Assembly (NCBI RefSeq): GCF_018780105.1
Contig: NZ_JADMKC010000002.1
Coordinates: 248,001 to 312,000, forward strand
Source: Thiobacillus sp.
GTDB lineage: Bacteria; Pseudomonadota; Gammaproteobacteria; Burkholderiales; Thiobacillaceae
Length of the DNA: 64,000 bases
Direction of reading: 5' to 3'
Shown one piece after another: positions 18,918-26,253 of this stretch (its first letter is position 1; each line of letters starts with the position of its first letter). A model generated the notes under the pieces. That model saw nothing but the letters and a program-made list of their open reading frames with translations. It was not told the origin of the DNA and ran no database searches. Both the position numbers and the translations under genes were made by a program.

Positions 18918-19142
18918 TTACTTCGCCAGTTCGTGGAAGGTGTCGCGGAAGTCGCGCATGAATGCGCGGCCTGCTTCGATCTGTTCTTCCAGGCTGGGGT
19001 CGTAGGGCGTCACCGCCACGCCCTCTGGCGTTTCGGTCACAAACACCGTATCGCCTTTTTCCAGCTTCAGGCGTGCCAGTATTTCCTTGGGCAGGATCAG
19101 GCCGACTGAATTGCCGATTTGGGTGAGTTTCAGGGCGTGCAT
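18918..19142 (-). CDS. AbrB/MazE-type antitoxin
   Basis: A 74-residue protein with a SpoVT/AbrB swapped-hairpin N-terminus (KLTQIGNSVGLILPKEIL) that binds DNA, and an acidic C-terminal tail that should wrap the Doc toxin. It is the first gene of the toxin-antitoxin operon; an operator-like palindrome lies upstream at 19160-19175, consistent with autoregulation. Confidence 0.9.
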   Translation of the reverse strand: MHALKLTQIGNSVGLILPKEILARLKLEKGDTVFVTETPEGVAVTPYDPSLEEQIEAGRAFMRDFRDTFHELAK

Positions 19143-19159
19143 CGCAGACTCCTGTTAGT

Positions 19160-19175
19160 TATAACGGTTGTTATA
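19160..19175. promoter_or_regulatory. Palindromic operator of the toxin-antitoxin operon
   Basis: TATAAC-GGTT-GTTATA is a perfect 6-bp inverted repeat 17 bases upstream of the antitoxin start. It overlaps a possible -10 element (TATAAC on the minus strand), so binding by the AbrB-like antitoxin would block the promoter. Confidence 0.65.
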
Positions 19176-19402
19176 TTAGGCGGTGTTGCGGCATAAGCCA
19201 AGGAGCAGACCGGGGAGGCGGCTTGGCGCAAAGTCTGGATTTGTCGTGCAAGACGCCTCGCAAGCCGAACGCACTGGCGGGAGATTTCAGGCAAACCGCC
19301 GAACCCTGTCCGCGCATCCCTTCATCGGCCGACGCGGCGACCTTGAAGACACCCGCGAACAGATCTGCACTGCAACTCTCTTGGGTGCGGCGCTCGATGT
19401 AA

Positions 19403-19642
19403 TCGGCGCGCATTACATTGCGCACCATCAGCATTCGCGCCCGCCCCGCCGAACTCGAAGCCTTTCAGTCGCATCAAGTCACCGTTTTTGTTCTGGCAGC
19501 GGGCAATGCTTCGGCGGCCGAAACGGCCGAGCTCATCACCCGTCTCTACGACAAAATCCAGCGCCTGGCCGCTCAGGCCAAACCGCCGGTCATGGTCAGC
19601 GTGACCCGGTCGGGAATCAGCAAACCCATCAAGTTCAAGTAG
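19403..19642 (+). pseudogene. Possible remnant of a PIN-like protein
   Basis: A frame without an ATG runs 79 codons to TAG, closing within the 3' end of the MmeI-like gene. Its second half (VTVFVLAAGNASAAETAELI, then PPVMVSVTRSGI) recalls the C-terminus of DUF5615/PIN-like toxin proteins, but the N-terminal part is missing: a stop precedes it at 19400-19402. TTG 19418 could start a 74-residue product. Most of the rest of the 19176-19402 gap looks non-coding. I treat it as a decayed gene with low certainty; it may be a chance open frame. Confidence 0.3.
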
Positions 19643-22400
19643 CGGTGGTTTTTTTCCGGCTGCGCTTGACCGTGGCCGCTGGCAACAGCGACGTCAGCGC
19701 CTGATAGCGCGCGAACAGGAACGCCACCCGCTCAGCGTCGGATTTGAAGCCGGTTTTTCCGTAGGCCTTGTCCACCGCCGCGTCGAGCTTCTGGTGCGCT
19801 TTCAGCAGCGCGGGCGGCATGGAGAGCGGGTCGTAGAGGTCGGCCAGCGTCGATCCGGGGAATTGCGTGCGGGCGTCGAGCACGGCCTGGGCGGCGGTTT
19901 CGATGGTCTGCCGGGTCTTGTCGTCCGGGGCGTCGGGCCAGGGGAAGTTGTTGTAGACCGACGGCTCATAACGAAAACGACTTTCCAGACGACCGCAGGT
20001 GTAACGCACCCAGGCGTTGTGCATGGTGCTGTTCATGATGCCGAAGTGGTACAGGGTTGCGCCAACGGCGATCCGAAGTTGATTGCTGGCAATAACATCA
20101 CTGGAGAGAAAACCTATGGGAATAAACCGGCGGTTCTCAGATGACACTTCCGGTAGTGCCAAATAGTCGCCATCCGGTTGCCTGTCCTGCGTGAACAGGG
20201 TGGGTTGGTTGGCGAATTCCCGCACGCTTTTGGTTGGACTCCGTTTGCGTGTCTCGGCCACGGCGGCCACCCGCTTCATGACGTGCGGCATGGATTTCAA
20301 TTCGCCCGGGCCGATGCCTTTCAGCCATAGACACCAACGGGGATTGCCGTTGATGAGTTCCTCGCCGCCGATATAGACCCGCAACCACTTTTCAGCGGCA
20401 GGTTCTATTGCCAGCAGCTCGGCCTTTTCCGATTCGGTAAGAATCAGATGGCCGCCATCCGTTGGCTGGCTGCCTTTGATGAGCTGCGGCAAGCCTTGCG
20501 GCGTGGTGGTTCTAGACGGCAGGATGACATCCGGCGCATCGACGAGATAGGGGTTGATGTTGGCCGCCTGGATGGCATGTGGCTCTCCCTTGATGTCCTC
20601 GTATTCAAAGATGGTTTTCTCTGCCGTATCGCGCAGCCCGAAGCCGACGATCACACAATGCACTGCGGCCTTGCCACGCGCTTCATTGCTCCATGAGAAG
20701 GTGCGATGGGCGAAGTGGATATGGACACTATGTTCCAGCAGATAGCCCCACAAGGTGCCGACCTGTTCGCCTTGGCAGATGCTGTTGGTGGATACCAATG
20801 CGCAGGTGATAGCCGGGTTGGTTTTCATGTAATCCGCAGCCTTGCGGTGCCAGCAGGTTACATAGTCCAGGCGTCCGAAACGGCCATCCGTGCCCCAAAT
20901 CCGCTCCATGTCCGCCATCTGCTCCGCATTGCGCCACTGGTGTCCGATGAACGGCGGGTTGCCCATGACGTAGCTCGCCCGCTCCGCCGGCAGCACGTCG
21001 TTCCAGTCGAGCGTGAGCGCGTTGCCATTCACGATGTGCGGGCTGGTCTTGAGCGGAATGCGGGCGAAATACATGCCGAATTCCTCGCTCACCTTGAGAT
21101 TCATCTGGTGGTCCGCCAGCCACAGCGCAACCTGGGCGATCTGGGCAGGGAATTCCTCGATTTCGATGCCGTGGAACTGGTCGACGTCGATGGAGAGCAG
21201 CTGGAAGATGTCGATCAGCGATTGCTTGAATTCGCGTTCCAGCGCGAGCGAGGCGCGCAGGATTTCAAGTTCCAGCAGGCGCAGCTCGCGGTAGGCGATG
21301 ACGAGGAAGTTGCCGCAGCCGCAGGCGGGGTCGAAGAAGGTGAGTCCGCGCAGTTTTTTATGGAATTCGAACAACTTGTTGCGGTTCTTTTTGACTTTGT
21401 CGAACTCGGCCCACAGCGCGTCGAGGAACAGCGGCTTGATGAGCTTGAGGATGTTTTCCTCGCTGGTGTAGTGCGCGCCGAGGTTGCGCCGCGCCGTCTT
21501 GTCCATGATCGACTGGAACAGCGCGCCGAAGATGGCCGGCGAGATCGCGCTCCAGTCGAGCGCGCAGGCATCGAGCAGGGCTTCGCGCATGGCCGAATCG
21601 AAATCGGCAATCGGGATAGGCTCTTCGAACAGCCTGCCGTTGATGTAGGGGAAAGCGGCGAGCTGGTCGTCCAGCGCCTTGCCGCGTTTGGCTTCCGGGG
21701 TGTTCAGTACCTGGAACAGCTGGGCGAGCAGAGGGCCGAGGTCGGAACCATCCTCGCGGGTGCGTTCCTCGATATAGGTGCGCAGCGCCTGCGCGGGCTG
21801 GAAGATGCCGGTGTCGTCGGCGAACAGACAGAACAGCAGGCGCACCAGCAGTACTTCGAGCGCGTGGCCCTCGAATCCGGCGGCTTTGAGCGCGTCGTGC
21901 AGCCGGCCCATGCGTTCGGCGGCCTGGATGTTGACCGGGTTCTGCGGCTTGATTTCCTGGGTTTCGTAGCCGGCGATGAAACCAAAGTGGCGGATGTGCT
22001 TGTGCAGATCCTTCAGCGTAAATTCGCGGGTGTCGCCGGTTTCCAGATCGTGCAGGCGAAAGCGTGCGAAGTCGCACACGACAATGTGGCGCGGTAGATC
22101 GCGTTCCTTGATGCCGGGGAAGTAATCCAGCGCCTGATCAAAGGCGCGGTCGAGGTTCTTGCCGCGCGATTTCTGCTCGACCAGCAATACGCCGGGCCAG
22201 AACAGGTCGACGTATCCCTGATCGCCGCCGTATTTCTTGACCGCGTGCTCGAAGGTGGCGACGCGCTTGTTGGTAATGCCAAAGATTTCGAAGAAGGCGA
22301 TCCAGAACGGCTTGGCCTCGCTGTCTTCGTTGGCGGCGTCGGCCCATTCGCGCGAGAACGATAACGCGCGGGATTTGATCTCGTTCCAGGAAAGCGGCAT
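19635..22400 (-). CDS. MmeI-family Type IIL restriction-modification enzyme
   Basis: A 921-residue single-chain enzyme that should methylate adenine in an asymmetric site and cut about 20 bases away. An N-terminal PD-ExK nuclease is visible as D65-x9-E75-Q-K77, the spacing of MmeI. The methyltransferase follows: motif I FFDPACGCGNF and motif IV NPPF. The C-terminal recognition region ends in GRLESRFRYE, with E806, R808 and R810 on the numbers known from MmeI (919 residues as I recall). The start at 22400 gives the matching N-terminus (MPLSWNEIKSRAL); the longer frame into xthA is spurious. No separate methylase or nuclease is needed or present. It starts two bases after the xthA stop. Confidence 0.9.
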   Translation of the reverse strand: MPLSWNEIKSRALSFSREWADAANEDSEAKPFWIAFFEIFGITNKRVATFEHAVKKYGGDQGYVDLFWPGVLLVEQKSRGKNLDRAFDQALDYFPGIKERDLPRHIVVCDFARFRLHDLETGDTREFTLKDLHKHIRHFGFIAGYETQEIKPQNPVNIQAAERMGRLHDALKAAGFEGHALEVLLVRLLFCLFADDTGIFQPAQALRTYIEERTREDGSDLGPLLAQLFQVLNTPEAKRGKALDDQLAAFPYINGRLFEEPIPIADFDSAMREALLDACALDWSAISPAIFGALFQSIMDKTARRNLGAHYTSEENILKLIKPLFLDALWAEFDKVKKNRNKLFEFHKKLRGLTFFDPACGCGNFLVIAYRELRLLELEILRASLALEREFKQSLIDIFQLLSIDVDQFHGIEIEEFPAQIAQVALWLADHQMNLKVSEEFGMYFARIPLKTSPHIVNGNALTLDWNDVLPAERASYVMGNPPFIGHQWRNAEQMADMERIWGTDGRFGRLDYVTCWHRKAADYMKTNPAITCALVSTNSICQGEQVGTLWGYLLEHSVHIHFAHRTFSWSNEARGKAAVHCVIVGFGLRDTAEKTIFEYEDIKGEPHAIQAANINPYLVDAPDVILPSRTTTPQGLPQLIKGSQPTDGGHLILTESEKAELLAIEPAAEKWLRVYIGGEELINGNPRWCLWLKGIGPGELKSMPHVMKRVAAVAETRKRSPTKSVREFANQPTLFTQDRQPDGDYLALPEVSSENRRFIPIGFLSSDVIASNQLRIAVGATLYHFGIMNSTMHNAWVRYTCGRLESRFRYEPSVYNNFPWPDAPDDKTRQTIETAAQAVLDARTQFPGSTLADLYDPLSMPPALLKAHQKLDAAVDKAYGKTGFKSDAERVAFLFARYQALTSLLPAATVKRSRKKTTAT

Positions 22401-22402
22401 GG

Positions 22403-23182
22403 CTACGGAGTGTAGTTGTAATCGACGATCAGCGGCGCGTGGTCGGAAAAGCGCTGGTCTTTGTAGACGCTGGCAGCTTTTGCCTTGGCGGCGATGCCGG
22501 GGGTGGCGATCTGGTAGTCGATGCGCCAGCCGACGTTCTTGGCATACGCCTGGCCGCGGTTGCTCCACCAGGTGTAGGCCTCGCCGGTGTGCTCGGGATA
22601 GAGGCTGCGGTAGACGTCGACCCAGCCGAGTTCGTCGAACAGGCGCGTCATCCAGGCGCGCTCTTCGGGCAGGAAGCCGGAGTTCTTCTGGTTGGATTTC
22701 CAGTTTTTCAGGTCGACCTCTTTATGCGCGATGTTCCAGTCGCCGCAGATGACGATTTCGCGGCCGGACTTGATCAGGACTTCGAGATGCGGGAAGAACG
22801 CGTCCATGAAGCGGAACTTGGCCTGCTGGCGCTCGTCGCCGCTGGAGCCGGAGGGCTGATAAAGCGAGATGATGGCCAGATTGCCGTAATCGGCCTCGAT
22901 ATAGCGGCCCTCCAGATCGAATTCGGGCACGTTCAGGCCTTCGACGATGCGTTGCGGTGCCTGGCGGGTGTAGACGCCGACGCCGCTGTAGCCTTTTTTC
23001 TCGGCGTAGTGGAAAGCGCCGGTCAGACCGTCGCACTGGATGAATTCGGGTTTGAGGTCGGCTGCCTGAGCCTTCAACTCCTGCACGCAGACGACGTCGG
23101 CGTGTTGCGTGGGCAGCCAGTCGAAGAAGCCCTTGGTGGCGGCGGAACGGATGCCGTTGAGGTTGGCCGATATAATTCGCAT
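22403..23182 (-). CDS. xthA: Exodeoxyribonuclease III
   Basis: A 259-residue metal-dependent AP endonuclease/3'-5' exonuclease for base-excision repair. The ordered motifs are LNGIRSA, VQELK, GYSGVGVYTR, GDWNIAHKE, and RFSDHAPLI at the end, all of the exonuclease III fold with catalytic Glu, Asp and His present. It is divergent from pyrE with only 27 bases between the start codons. The MmeI-like gene follows after two bases and probably shares its transcript. Confidence 0.95.
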   Translation of the reverse strand: MRIISANLNGIRSAATKGFFDWLPTQHADVVCVQELKAQAADLKPEFIQCDGLTGAFHYAEKKGYSGVGVYTRQAPQRIVEGLNVPEFDLEGRYIEADYGNLAIISLYQPSGSSGDERQQAKFRFMDAFFPHLEVLIKSGREIVICGDWNIAHKEVDLKNWKSNQKNSGFLPEERAWMTRLFDELGWVDVYRSLYPEHTGEAYTWWSNRGQAYAKNVGWRIDYQIATPGIAAKAKAASVYKDQRFSDHAPLIVDYNYTP

Positions 23183-23209
23183 CTAGATTGATTCAAGAAG
23201 TTAAGGGAT

Positions 23210-23848
23210 ATGTCCGATTACAAAGCCGAGTTTGTGGAATTCGCCATCGCATCGAACGTGCTGTGTTTTGGCGAGTTCAAGACCAAAGCGGGGCGGATGA
23301 GCCCCTATTTTTTCAATGCGGGGCTGTTCAACGATGGCGACAAGCTGAAACGGCTCGGCGAATTTTACGCCAAGGCGATTGTCGATTCAGGAATCGTCTT
23401 CGACGTGCTGTTCGGCCCGGCATACAAGGGCATTCCGCTGGCGGCGAGCATCGTGATTGCATTGGCGGGCATGGGCAGGAATGTGCCGTTCGCGTTCAAC
23501 CGCAAGGAAGCCAAGGATCACGGCGAAGGCGGCACGGTAGTGGGCGCAGAGCTGAAGGGCCGGGTGTTGATCGTCGACGATGTGATTTCGGCGGGCACCT
23601 CGGTGCGCGAATCGGTGAACCTGATTCGCCAGTGCGGGGCCGAGCCGGCCGGCGTGGTGATTGCGCTGGACCGGATGGAACGCGGTGCGGGCGAACAGTC
23701 CGCCGTGCAGGAAGTGCGCGAGCAATATGGCATGCCGGTGGTGGCGGTGATCACCCTGGATAATCTGGTGGAGTTTTTGGAACGAGATGCGAACAGACAA
23801 CAGGTTTTGCAAGCCGTGGCCGGATACCGCTCAACGTATGGCGTGTAG
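23210..23848 (+). CDS. pyrE: Orotate phosphoribosyltransferase
   Basis: A 212-residue enzyme making OMP from orotate and PRPP in pyrimidine synthesis. The PRPP-binding signature [13 protein letters not shown] lies at about residues 119-131, and [14 protein letters not shown] at 24-37 is typical. ATG 23210 follows AAGGG. A TATAAT sequence at 23171-23176 lies in the divergent region but without a clear -35. Its stop overlaps the next gene by 11 bases. Confidence 0.96.
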   Translation: MSDYKAEFVEFAIASNVLCFGEFKTKAGRMSPYFFNAGLFNDGDKLKRLGEFYAKAIVDSGIVFDVLFGPAYKGIPLAASIVIALAGMGRNVPFAFNRKEAKDHGEGGTVVGAELKGRVLIVDDVISAGTSVRESVNLIRQCGAEPAGVVIALDRMERGAGEQSAVQEVREQYGMPVVAVITLDNLVEFLERDANRQQVLQAVAGYRSTYGV

Positions 23849-24431
23849 GGTACTGCTGGCGGCCTTGCTGCTGACAGCAGGCGCCGCGCAGGCGGCGATG
23901 TACCGCTGGGTGGACAGCAACGGCCGCGTGCAGTACGGCGATACCTTGCCGCCGACTTATCAGCAAAGCGGCGCGGCCGAGATGAACAAGCAGGGACAGA
24001 TCATCAAACGCACGCAATCCGAAGCCGAGCGCAAGGCCGAAGCCGTACGCAAGGCCGAAGAGGCAAGAGTTCAGCAGGAACAGCAAAAGCAGGCGCAGTC
24101 CGATCGCGCGCTGACTTCCACTTACACCACCGAAGCCGAAATCGACCTGGCGCGCGACCGGGCGCTGGAACACCACAAACTGGCGATCAATGGCGCGAAA
24201 ATCCGCAGCGTGGCGGTGGATGCCAATCTGGCCGAACTGAATGAGCGGATTGCCATGATCGAGAAAGCCGGGCGCAAGGTGGGGTCAGGCTTGCAGGGCC
24301 AGCTCGATCAGGCGACCCGGGAAAGCCTTGAGTTGAAGCGCACCATCCTCGCCAACGAAGAGGCGATGCAGAAAGTGCGCGAGAAATATGCCGCGGACAA
24401 GGCGCGTTTCCGCGAATTGACGGGCAAATGA
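23838..24431 (+). CDS. DUF4124 exported protein
   Basis: A 197-residue exported protein. The signal peptide ([14 protein letters not shown]) is followed at once by the DUF4124 core [20 protein letters not shown], then by a long Arg/Lys/Glu/Ala-rich helical segment (about residues 60-197) likely to be coiled coil. Function unknown; such proteins are common in betaproteobacteria. ATG 23838 lies inside the pyrE end; an in-frame ATG at 23787 would add 17 residues before the signal peptide and is less likely. A strong terminator follows at 24479-24511. Confidence 0.8.
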   Translation: MACRVLLAALLLTAGAAQAAMYRWVDSNGRVQYGDTLPPTYQQSGAAEMNKQGQIIKRTQSEAERKAEAVRKAEEARVQQEQQKQAQSDRALTSTYTTEAEIDLARDRALEHHKLAINGAKIRSVAVDANLAELNERIAMIEKAGRKVGSGLQGQLDQATRESLELKRTILANEEAMQKVREKYAADKARFRELTGK

Positions 24432-24478
24432 TTTGGGGTACCTCCGTCGCCTGACTGAGGGCGTGGATGTGAATTCAG

Positions 24479-24511
24479 AAAACTGGCCGGCGTGATCCGG
24501 CCAGTTTTTTT
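24479..24511 (+). terminator. Rho-independent terminator after pyrE unit
   Basis: AAAACTGGCCGG, six-base loop CGTGAT, CCGGCCAGTTTT followed by further Ts. A 12-bp perfect stem with a T-run, 47 bases after the DUF4124 stop. Confidence 0.93.
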
Positions 24512-24524
24512 ATCCCTGCAACTT

Positions 24525-24571
24525 CTGCTTGGCCAGCTTGCCGGACAGGGTGCCGTCGTGGATGCGGGCGA
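24525..24571 (-). repeat. Displaced 47-bp copy of a gatB segment
   Basis: These 47 bases match 29747-29793 inside gatB at 46 positions and in the same orientation. On the minus strand they encode [14 protein letters not shown], then KLQG and a stop. The frame is open upstream for about 20 codons with no start. It is a gene fragment or recombination scar, not a gene. Confidence 0.75.
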
Positions 24572-24627
24572 CCCGCGTATCACCACGTAAATCGGCAGGC
24601 TGGCCGTCATACCGTCAACACATTGCA

Positions 24628-25185
24628 TTATCCACTGATAAAAACTGCAATCGCGCCTTCCACGGTACACGTCCAGGAAAACTCAGTCTCGGCGGCAGGT
24701 GTGCCGTCGTGCCGCCAGGACATCACCTCAACCGATACGTCCGTCAGAAAACTATCGTTACTGAGTCGGTTGTTCGCCCGATCCTGAAGTAGGGTGGCGG
24801 CACCTGGCTGCAGGCGCTGCGCGCGCGTGGTTACGGTCATAAACGACTGGGTCGAGCCGTGCGCGGTGGCCACAACAACGGGCTCCCGCACGATGACCAG
24901 CTGGCTTCCCAGTCCCTCGCTTGCCGCTCCGCACAGCAGCGATTGCAGCGGCAGGGTCGTCTTGCCCTGACGGTCCGTCCTGTCCCGTCCGGACAGGAAC
25001 AGAAGCCAGGTCTGGGAGCAGGCATTCCCGAATCCGAAGATGTTGCGTTTGGCATGGTAAGCGTCAAGACGTGCCGAAAAGCTATGACGCTGGAATCGCT
25101 CGATGAATTCGAGCCGAACGTCCTGGGGCAGTCCGACGAATTCGTCATGCAGCTTCGCGAGGGATTTTTCGTATTTGTCGTGCAT
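24628..25185 (-). CDS. Unidentified 185-residue protein
   Basis: I do not recognise this protein. It opens with a charged helical part (MHDKYEKSLAKLHDEFV), has no signal peptide or membrane segment, and its second half looks beta-rich (QLVIVREPVVVATAHG). ATG 25185 follows AAAGGTG, a fair ribosome site. It lies 82 bases downstream of the PEP-CTERM gene in the same direction and may belong to that unit. Coding potential is supported by the ribosome site and length; no function is proposed. Confidence 0.6.
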   Translation of the reverse strand: MHDKYEKSLAKLHDEFVGLPQDVRLEFIERFQRHSFSARLDAYHAKRNIFGFGNACSQTWLLFLSGRDRTDRQGKTTLPLQSLLCGAASEGLGSQLVIVREPVVVATAHGSTQSFMTVTTRAQRLQPGAATLLQDRANNRLSNDSFLTDVSVEVMSWRHDGTPAAETEFSWTCTVEGAIAVFISG

Positions 25186-25267
25186 GGCGTGTCACCTTTG
25201 TTACAAGGGCTTTTATTGGAATGCCGGAAATGAATCGACCCGACTCTCCCTCTGCCGCCAAGCGGCG

Positions 25268-25843
25268 TTATACAGCGCTGACTTCGCTGCGACGGCGCGC
25301 TGCGAAGCCGACCGGCCCCAGCCCGCCCAGCAGCAGGGCCCCCGTTCCGGGTTCCGGAACGGCAGCGGCATCAAAGCTTACGCTCGCAAGGATCCCCGCG
25401 CTGCTGATGTGGACGCCTGTTGCCAGTGGCGCGCCGAAAATCCCATTATCCGTGTCGTTGATAATCAGGCTTAGCGTATTCAGCCCCGTCAGGAATCCGC
25501 TTGTGACCACGACATTCTGGATCCCGTTTCCGAATGTGAAAGTAAACGGATCGTTCGATCCTCCCGGAATGAGCGTCATGAAGCCCGAGCCTGGTCCGAA
25601 AATGCCGGCGTTGCTGATCATCGTGCCGTTGAGCAGCAGGACGCCGCGATCGTCCGCGGCCATGCTCTCAATGGTCAACGAGGTGTTGCTGAATCCGATC
25701 GGCAGCACGAAATCATGGGTGACGGTGTAGACGCTGGGGCTTCCAGCCGTGGCAGTCGAGCTGAAGCTTGCGTCGATCACGGTCGCGAACGAAGGTGCCG
25801 CAAAAAGCGGCGCGATGGCAATGAATGCGGTGCGAAATTTCAT
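25268..25843 (-). CDS. PEP-CTERM sorting-domain protein
   Basis: A 191-residue exported protein with the two ends required for exosortase handling: a Sec signal peptide (cleavage probably after PSFA) and a C-terminal PEP-CTERM tail, V162-PEP, then a hydrophobic stretch (ALLLGGLGPVGF) and AARRR. The middle is Gly/Ser/Thr/Asn-rich and probably beta-sandwich-like. XrtA encoded at 59119-60660 is its predicted processing enzyme. AAAGGGAGG lies a few bases upstream of ATG 25843. The Pro inside the hydrophobic stretch is slightly unusual. It follows the 85-residue secreted protein gene by 50 bases. Confidence 0.92.
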   Translation of the reverse strand: MKFRTAFIAIAPLFAAPSFATVIDASFSSTATAGSPSVYTVTHDFVLPIGFSNTSLTIESMAADDRGVLLLNGTMISNAGIFGPGSGFMTLIPGGSNDPFTFTFGNGIQNVVVTSGFLTGLNTLSLIINDTDNGIFGAPLATGVHISSAGILASVSFDAAAVPEPGTGALLLGGLGPVGFAARRRSEVSAV

Positions 25844-25893
25844 GGATACCTCCCTTTGAATGGTTATGCCCGTTTGTCATGGTGGTTTTGGGA

Positions 25894-26151
25894 TTAATTG
25901 CAGTCGCCCGCGACGATTGCTTGCTTGCCTGGGTATGCGTTTGCGGGGGTGTTGTGATGGTTCGCATACGAGGACGGTGTTTCCGCGTCGGTGCCCTTCT
26001 CATCGTCAGGCCGGGCGGGATTCCCGGCTTCAGGCGCACCTTCGAAATATCCGCCATTGAGGTATTCGTGCTTGTACGGTGTGTCTTCCGCGCCTGCCGG
26101 GCCCGCGAGGCCAAGCAGGGCGAAGCAAAAAACAATTCGTGCGGTATGCAT
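25894..26151 (-). CDS. Small secreted protein of unknown function
   Basis: An 85-residue exported protein. The signal peptide is MHTARIVFCFALLGLAGPAG with probable cleavage after AGA. The mature part is about 64 residues, hydrophilic, rich in Pro, Asn, Tyr and Glu (YKHEYLNGGYFEGAPEAG) and ends in CN. ATG 26151 has GGAGG seven bases upstream, which decides the start over an upstream in-frame ATG at 26181. No family recognised. A promoter-like region with repeats lies immediately upstream, and the PEP-CTERM gene follows in the same direction. Confidence 0.7.
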   Translation of the reverse strand: MHTARIVFCFALLGLAGPAGAEDTPYKHEYLNGGYFEGAPEAGNPARPDDEKGTDAETPSSYANHHNTPANAYPGKQAIVAGDCN

Positions 26152-26166
26152 GGTGTGCCTCCTTAA

Positions 26167-26234
26167 AGTTCGACTGGTCAAGACCGGTGATCGAACTATA
26201 GGGAGGCACCTCTCACGGATGGCTCACGGATGGC
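26167..26234 (-). promoter_or_regulatory. Promoter with 11-bp tandem repeats and inverted repeat
   Basis: On the minus strand GCCATCCGTGA occurs twice in tandem (26234-26213). Twelve bases later comes TATAGT (26200-26195), a good -10, with transcription then leading into the small secreted protein gene. An imperfect inverted repeat with perfect AGTTCGA/TCGAACT arms spans 26167-26197 just downstream. Known SARP regulators bind heptamer direct repeats with an 11-bp period just upstream of -10, and a SARP-type regulator is encoded immediately upstream. Confidence 0.6.
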
Positions 26235-26253
26235 GAAATGCCCTGCTGCGGGA

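Noticed and set aside
19183-19704. 173-codon plus-strand frame
   Set aside because: Runs over the restriction gene 3' end in a different frame; composition is not protein-like.
20706-22097. 463-codon plus-strand open frame
   Set aside because: Shadow of the MmeI-like gene.
22401-22568. Extended N-terminus of the MmeI-like enzyme
   Set aside because: Would overlap xthA; MPLSWNEIKSRAL is the natural start matching MmeI.
24529-24792. Plus-strand frame near the pyrE terminator
   Set aside because: Antisense to the gatB fragment and the unknown gene; no start signal.
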